Shown piece by piece: positions 62,020 to 64,000 of a stretch of DNA of 64,000 bases. How positions within the stretch are numbered: the stretch's first letter is position 1; the number at the start of each line of letters is the position of its first letter. Location of the stretch: assembly GCF_000975095.1 (NCBI RefSeq), contig NZ_BBRD01000001.1:2003467-2067466 (forward strand), given 5' to 3'. The notes beneath the pieces are model-generated. The model was given only the letters and a program-made list of their open reading frames with translations. It was not told the DNA's origin and ran no database searches. A program made the translations under genes and the position numbers. The stretch is from Demequina aestuarii. GTDB lineage: Bacteria; Actinomycetota; Actinomycetes; Actinomycetales; Demequinaceae.

Positions 62020-63258
62020 CTAACCCGAGCTCGTCCGACTCTCGGAAAAGGACGCCCGTCGGGCGCGGGAACGTCCCCGGGCGATCGTCACCCAGGCAAC
62101 GGCCGCGGTGAGGGCAGAGCCGACGAACAGGCCCGCAGCCAACCACGGCAGGGTGGTCAGTCGGTCCCTGTCCACCTGAGCAGATGCGAGCGCCGCGCCA
62201 AGCGAGGAACCGGTGAAGATGACCGATGAGTTCACGCCCACGAGGAGGCCCAGGTGACGACCGGCATGAGCGACGATGAGCGCCTGGAGCGGGGGATTGA
62301 TCGCCCATGAACAGAACCCCCAGGCGAGCAGGAAGGCCGCCGCGACCGTGGGGGTGTCCGCGATCATGAGCCCTGCGACCGACGCCGCTGCCGCGACGCA
62401 CACGCCTGTCAGGACGCGGGCCGGGCCCCTGCGGTCTGCGACCGCCCCGAGCAGTCCGTTTCCTGCGAGGCCGGCGACTCCGTAGCAGAGAAGCAGACCC
62501 GACAGCAGCACACCGTCGGCACCGGTTGCGGCGGTGAGGAAGGGCGACACGAAGGTGTTGAGCCCGCCCGTCGCGGCACCTTCCAACAGCGCAGTGGCGA
62601 GCGTCGCCGCCAACACGATCACGGCGGTGACACTGGCCACGCCAACGGCAGAATCGGTAGCCCTCAGCTCAATCCCGCGGGCTCTCAAGCCCGGTTGCCA
62701 CAGCCGAAGCGCCCACGCGACCGCGGCGACCGCCAGCGCGCACACGGCAGCCACCAGGAACGTGGAGCGCGCGCCAATCGCGGAGGCGAGAGTGTTGCCC
62801 AGTGGCGCACCGACCAGAGAGGAGAGCACCATCCCCGTAAACGAGATCGACAGCGCCCGCGAGCGATGAGCGGCACCCACAATCGAGCCTGCATGGACTG
62901 TGCACATCGGCACGACTCCTGCGACGGCCACTGCTTGCAGTGCGCGAGCCACATAGAGCTCGGTCGCCGTGTCCGATTGCGACACCACGGCGAGCATTGC
63001 GCCGGCCACGGGCAACGCGACGATCATGACCGCGTACGGCTGGCGCCTGCGCAGGAGCCAAGCGATCGAGGGTGCTGCCACCGCGTACGCAATGCCGAAG
63101 ACCGCGTTGGATCGCCCGATGTCAGCGAGCGGGATACCCGTCTCGCTTGCGAAGACAGGCAGGACCCCGGGCACGAGCATCGTGCCCAACGTGGCGGCGA
63201 ACACGGCGGAGGCGAGCACCCACAGGGTGACCAGCGCTCGCCGCGAGATGCCACTCAC
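62020..63258 (-). CDS. MFS transporter
   Basis: 412 aa with 12 predicted hydrophobic segments and the loop WLLRRRQPYAVMI corresponding to MFS motif A. It resembles Bcr/YdhP-type efflux members. Its start overlaps the isochorismatase gene stop by 4 bp, so it may export or import the compound that the hydrolases handle. Confidence 0.88.
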   Translation of the reverse strand: MSGISRRALVTLWVLASAVFAATLGTMLVPGVLPVFASETGIPLADIGRSNAVFGIAYAVAAPSIAWLLRRRQPYAVMIVALPVAGAMLAVVSQSDTATELYVARALQAVAVAGVVPMCTVHAGSIVGAAHRSRALSISFTGMVLSSLVGAPLGNTLASAIGARSTFLVAAVCALAVAAVAWALRLWQPGLRARGIELRATDSAVGVASVTAVIVLAATLATALLEGAATGGLNTFVSPFLTAATGADGVLLSGLLLCYGVAGLAGNGLLGAVADRRGPARVLTGVCVAAAASVAGLMIADTPTVAAAFLLAWGFCSWAINPPLQALIVAHAGRHLGLLVGVNSSVIFTGSSLGAALASAQVDRDRLTTLPWLAAGLFVGSALTAAVAWVTIARGRSRARRASFSESRTSSG

Positions 63259-63863
63259 GTGTGCGCTGGATGTGCCCCGTCGGGCAGCGAATCGAGCCAG
63301 GCCATCGTCTCCTCGGAAGCAACCAGCGACCGCTTCTGGAGGTACTCAATCATGTCGAGCGCATCGTCATGCGCCTGCTGGGAGGAGCCCATCACGACAT
63401 CCGTCACGACGTTGATATGGAAGTCTCGCTGGTGGGCATCGACCGCGGTGTACAGGATGCAGATGTCGGTGAATCCGCCGATGAGCACGAGGCTCTCCGC
63501 CTGGTAGGACTTGAGGACGATGTCGAGCTCGGTGCCGAAGAACGCGCTGTACCGACGCTTGCGAATGTGGAACTCGTCAGCCCGCGGCACGAGCCCATCC
63601 ACGAGTTCCGTGTATGGACTGCCCTCGATGCAGTGCGGCCCCTCGGACCCGTCGAGCTCGCGCCCGATGTCGATCAAGTGCGGCTTGTGGACCTCTTGAA
63701 TCCACACGACAGGAACGCCCTTGCGTCGGGCACGATCGACCATCGCCACCGCACGATCGCGCTGGGCCGGGATGTCGAAGGGGTCATCGTGCGACATCGG
63801 TCCGTCGAGTGGCCCGCCCTGAAAGTCGACGACGACGAGGACCGTGGTGCCGTGGAGGTTCAT
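63255..63863 (-). CDS. Isochorismatase-family cysteine hydrolase
   Basis: 202 aa. The catalytic Asp is in VLVVVDFQGG, Lys in RKRRYSAFFGTELD and Cys in GFTDICILYTAVDA (residue ~132). Such hydrolases act on nicotinamide, ureidoacrylate or related amides; the exact substrate is not deducible. It overlaps both neighbours by 4 bp and follows a paralogue. Confidence 0.92.
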   Translation of the reverse strand: MNLHGTTVLVVVDFQGGPLDGPMSHDDPFDIPAQRDRAVAMVDRARRKGVPVVWIQEVHKPHLIDIGRELDGSEGPHCIEGSPYTELVDGLVPRADEFHIRKRRYSAFFGTELDIVLKSYQAESLVLIGGFTDICILYTAVDAHQRDFHINVVTDVVMGSSQQAHDDALDMIEYLQKRSLVASEETMAWLDSLPDGAHPAHT

Positions 63864-64000
63864 GACGGCTCCTGCGCGGACGTGACGTCGGTGCCAGTGG
63901 ACAGTGTTGCGAGCCAGTCGTGCACGGAATCGAGGCTGACCAAAGCGTCGCGCTGCAGGTATCTCATGGCGCGCAGGGCGGCATCGTGGGCCTTCTGGGA
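63860..64000 (-). CDS. Second isochorismatase-like hydrolase, C-terminal end only
   Basis: 46 residues up to the TGA, entering from the right edge. SQKAHDAALRAMRYLQRDAL parallels the SSQQAHDDALDMIEYLQKRS end of the downstream hydrolase, so the two are tandem paralogues in one operon (ATGA overlap). Catalytic residues lie outside the window. Confidence 0.78.
   Translation of the reverse strand, partial: SQKAHDAALRAMRYLQRDALVSLDSVHDWLATLSTGTDVTSAQEPS

Overview
The window is 64 kb of high-GC DNA (about 70% G+C by eye) from an actinobacterium, most likely of the order Micrococcales; I cannot name the genus. Supporting signs are the DUF3039 and DUF2017-ClpS gene pairs, an oligoribonuclease, an FtsEX-M23 hydrolase cluster, an actinobacterial-type tmRNA tag ending in ALAA, heavy use of 4-bp start/stop overlaps, and at least a dozen gene starts that look leaderless (a TANNNT -10 hexamer 6-8 nt before the start codon, with no Shine-Dalgarno).

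Layout. 1-2.4 kb: the end of a paired dynamin-like GTPase operon. 2.6-3.7 kb: tRNA-Arg and a small alarmone synthetase. 3.6-11 kb: a six-gene YtfQ/YtfR/YtfT/YjfF-type furanose ABC operon with two full-length ATPases and a LacI regulator as its last gene. 11.3-18 kb: an Old Yellow Enzyme, then two regulator-ABC modules (PadR-ATPase-FtsX permease; GntR-ATPase-membrane protein), each with a palindrome at its promoter. 18.1-23.4 kb: orn, tRNA-His, a DUF4126 protein and an OpuC-type osmoprotectant importer whose binding protein is circularly permuted. 23.4-27.8 kb: a lower-GC, decayed accessory island next to tRNA-Lys. It holds a DUF3892 gene, a CBASS pair (patatin phospholipase with an in-frame stop, and a truncated cGAS-like nucleotidyltransferase), a 5'-truncated membrane gene with a partner, and a transposase-like pseudogene with an in-frame stop. 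28-34.6 kb: housekeeping genes (bcp, tRNA-Leu, TraR/DksA-like, trxA, rdgB, rph, an MBL phosphodiesterase, murI, DUF2017, clpS, DUF3039). 34.6-39.1 kb: a CaCA exchanger with an ABC exporter, and a fatty acid desaturase. 39.6-44.6 kb: araBDA and an aldo/keto reductase. 44.6-48.1 kb: a small insert bounded by two ~82-bp direct repeats that contain the ssrA terminator; it carries AraC, DsbA-like and NAD(P)-binding genes. 48.1-53 kb: ssrA (tmRNA), TetR with an MMPL exporter, and a serine beta-lactamase-like hydrolase. 53-60.6 kb: a DUF2207 protein, smpB, an M23 hydrolase, ftsX, ftsE, a DUF1801 protein, prfB and a small lipoprotein. 60.7-64 kb: an amidohydrolase facing an MFS transporter with two tandem isochorismatase-like hydrolases.

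Functional links. The furanose importer and araBDA are both headed by LacI-type operators that overlap the predicted -10 box, which suggests common control of pentose or furanose use. ssrA and smpB, the RNA and protein of trans-translation, lie about 6.5 kb apart. FtsE, FtsX and the coiled-coil M23 protein form a cell-division hydrolase module. The least ordinary items are the CBASS relic, the permuted osmoprotectant-binding protein, the repeat-bounded insert beside ssrA, and the leaderless promoter set. I saw no rRNA, CRISPR array, riboswitch or replication origin.
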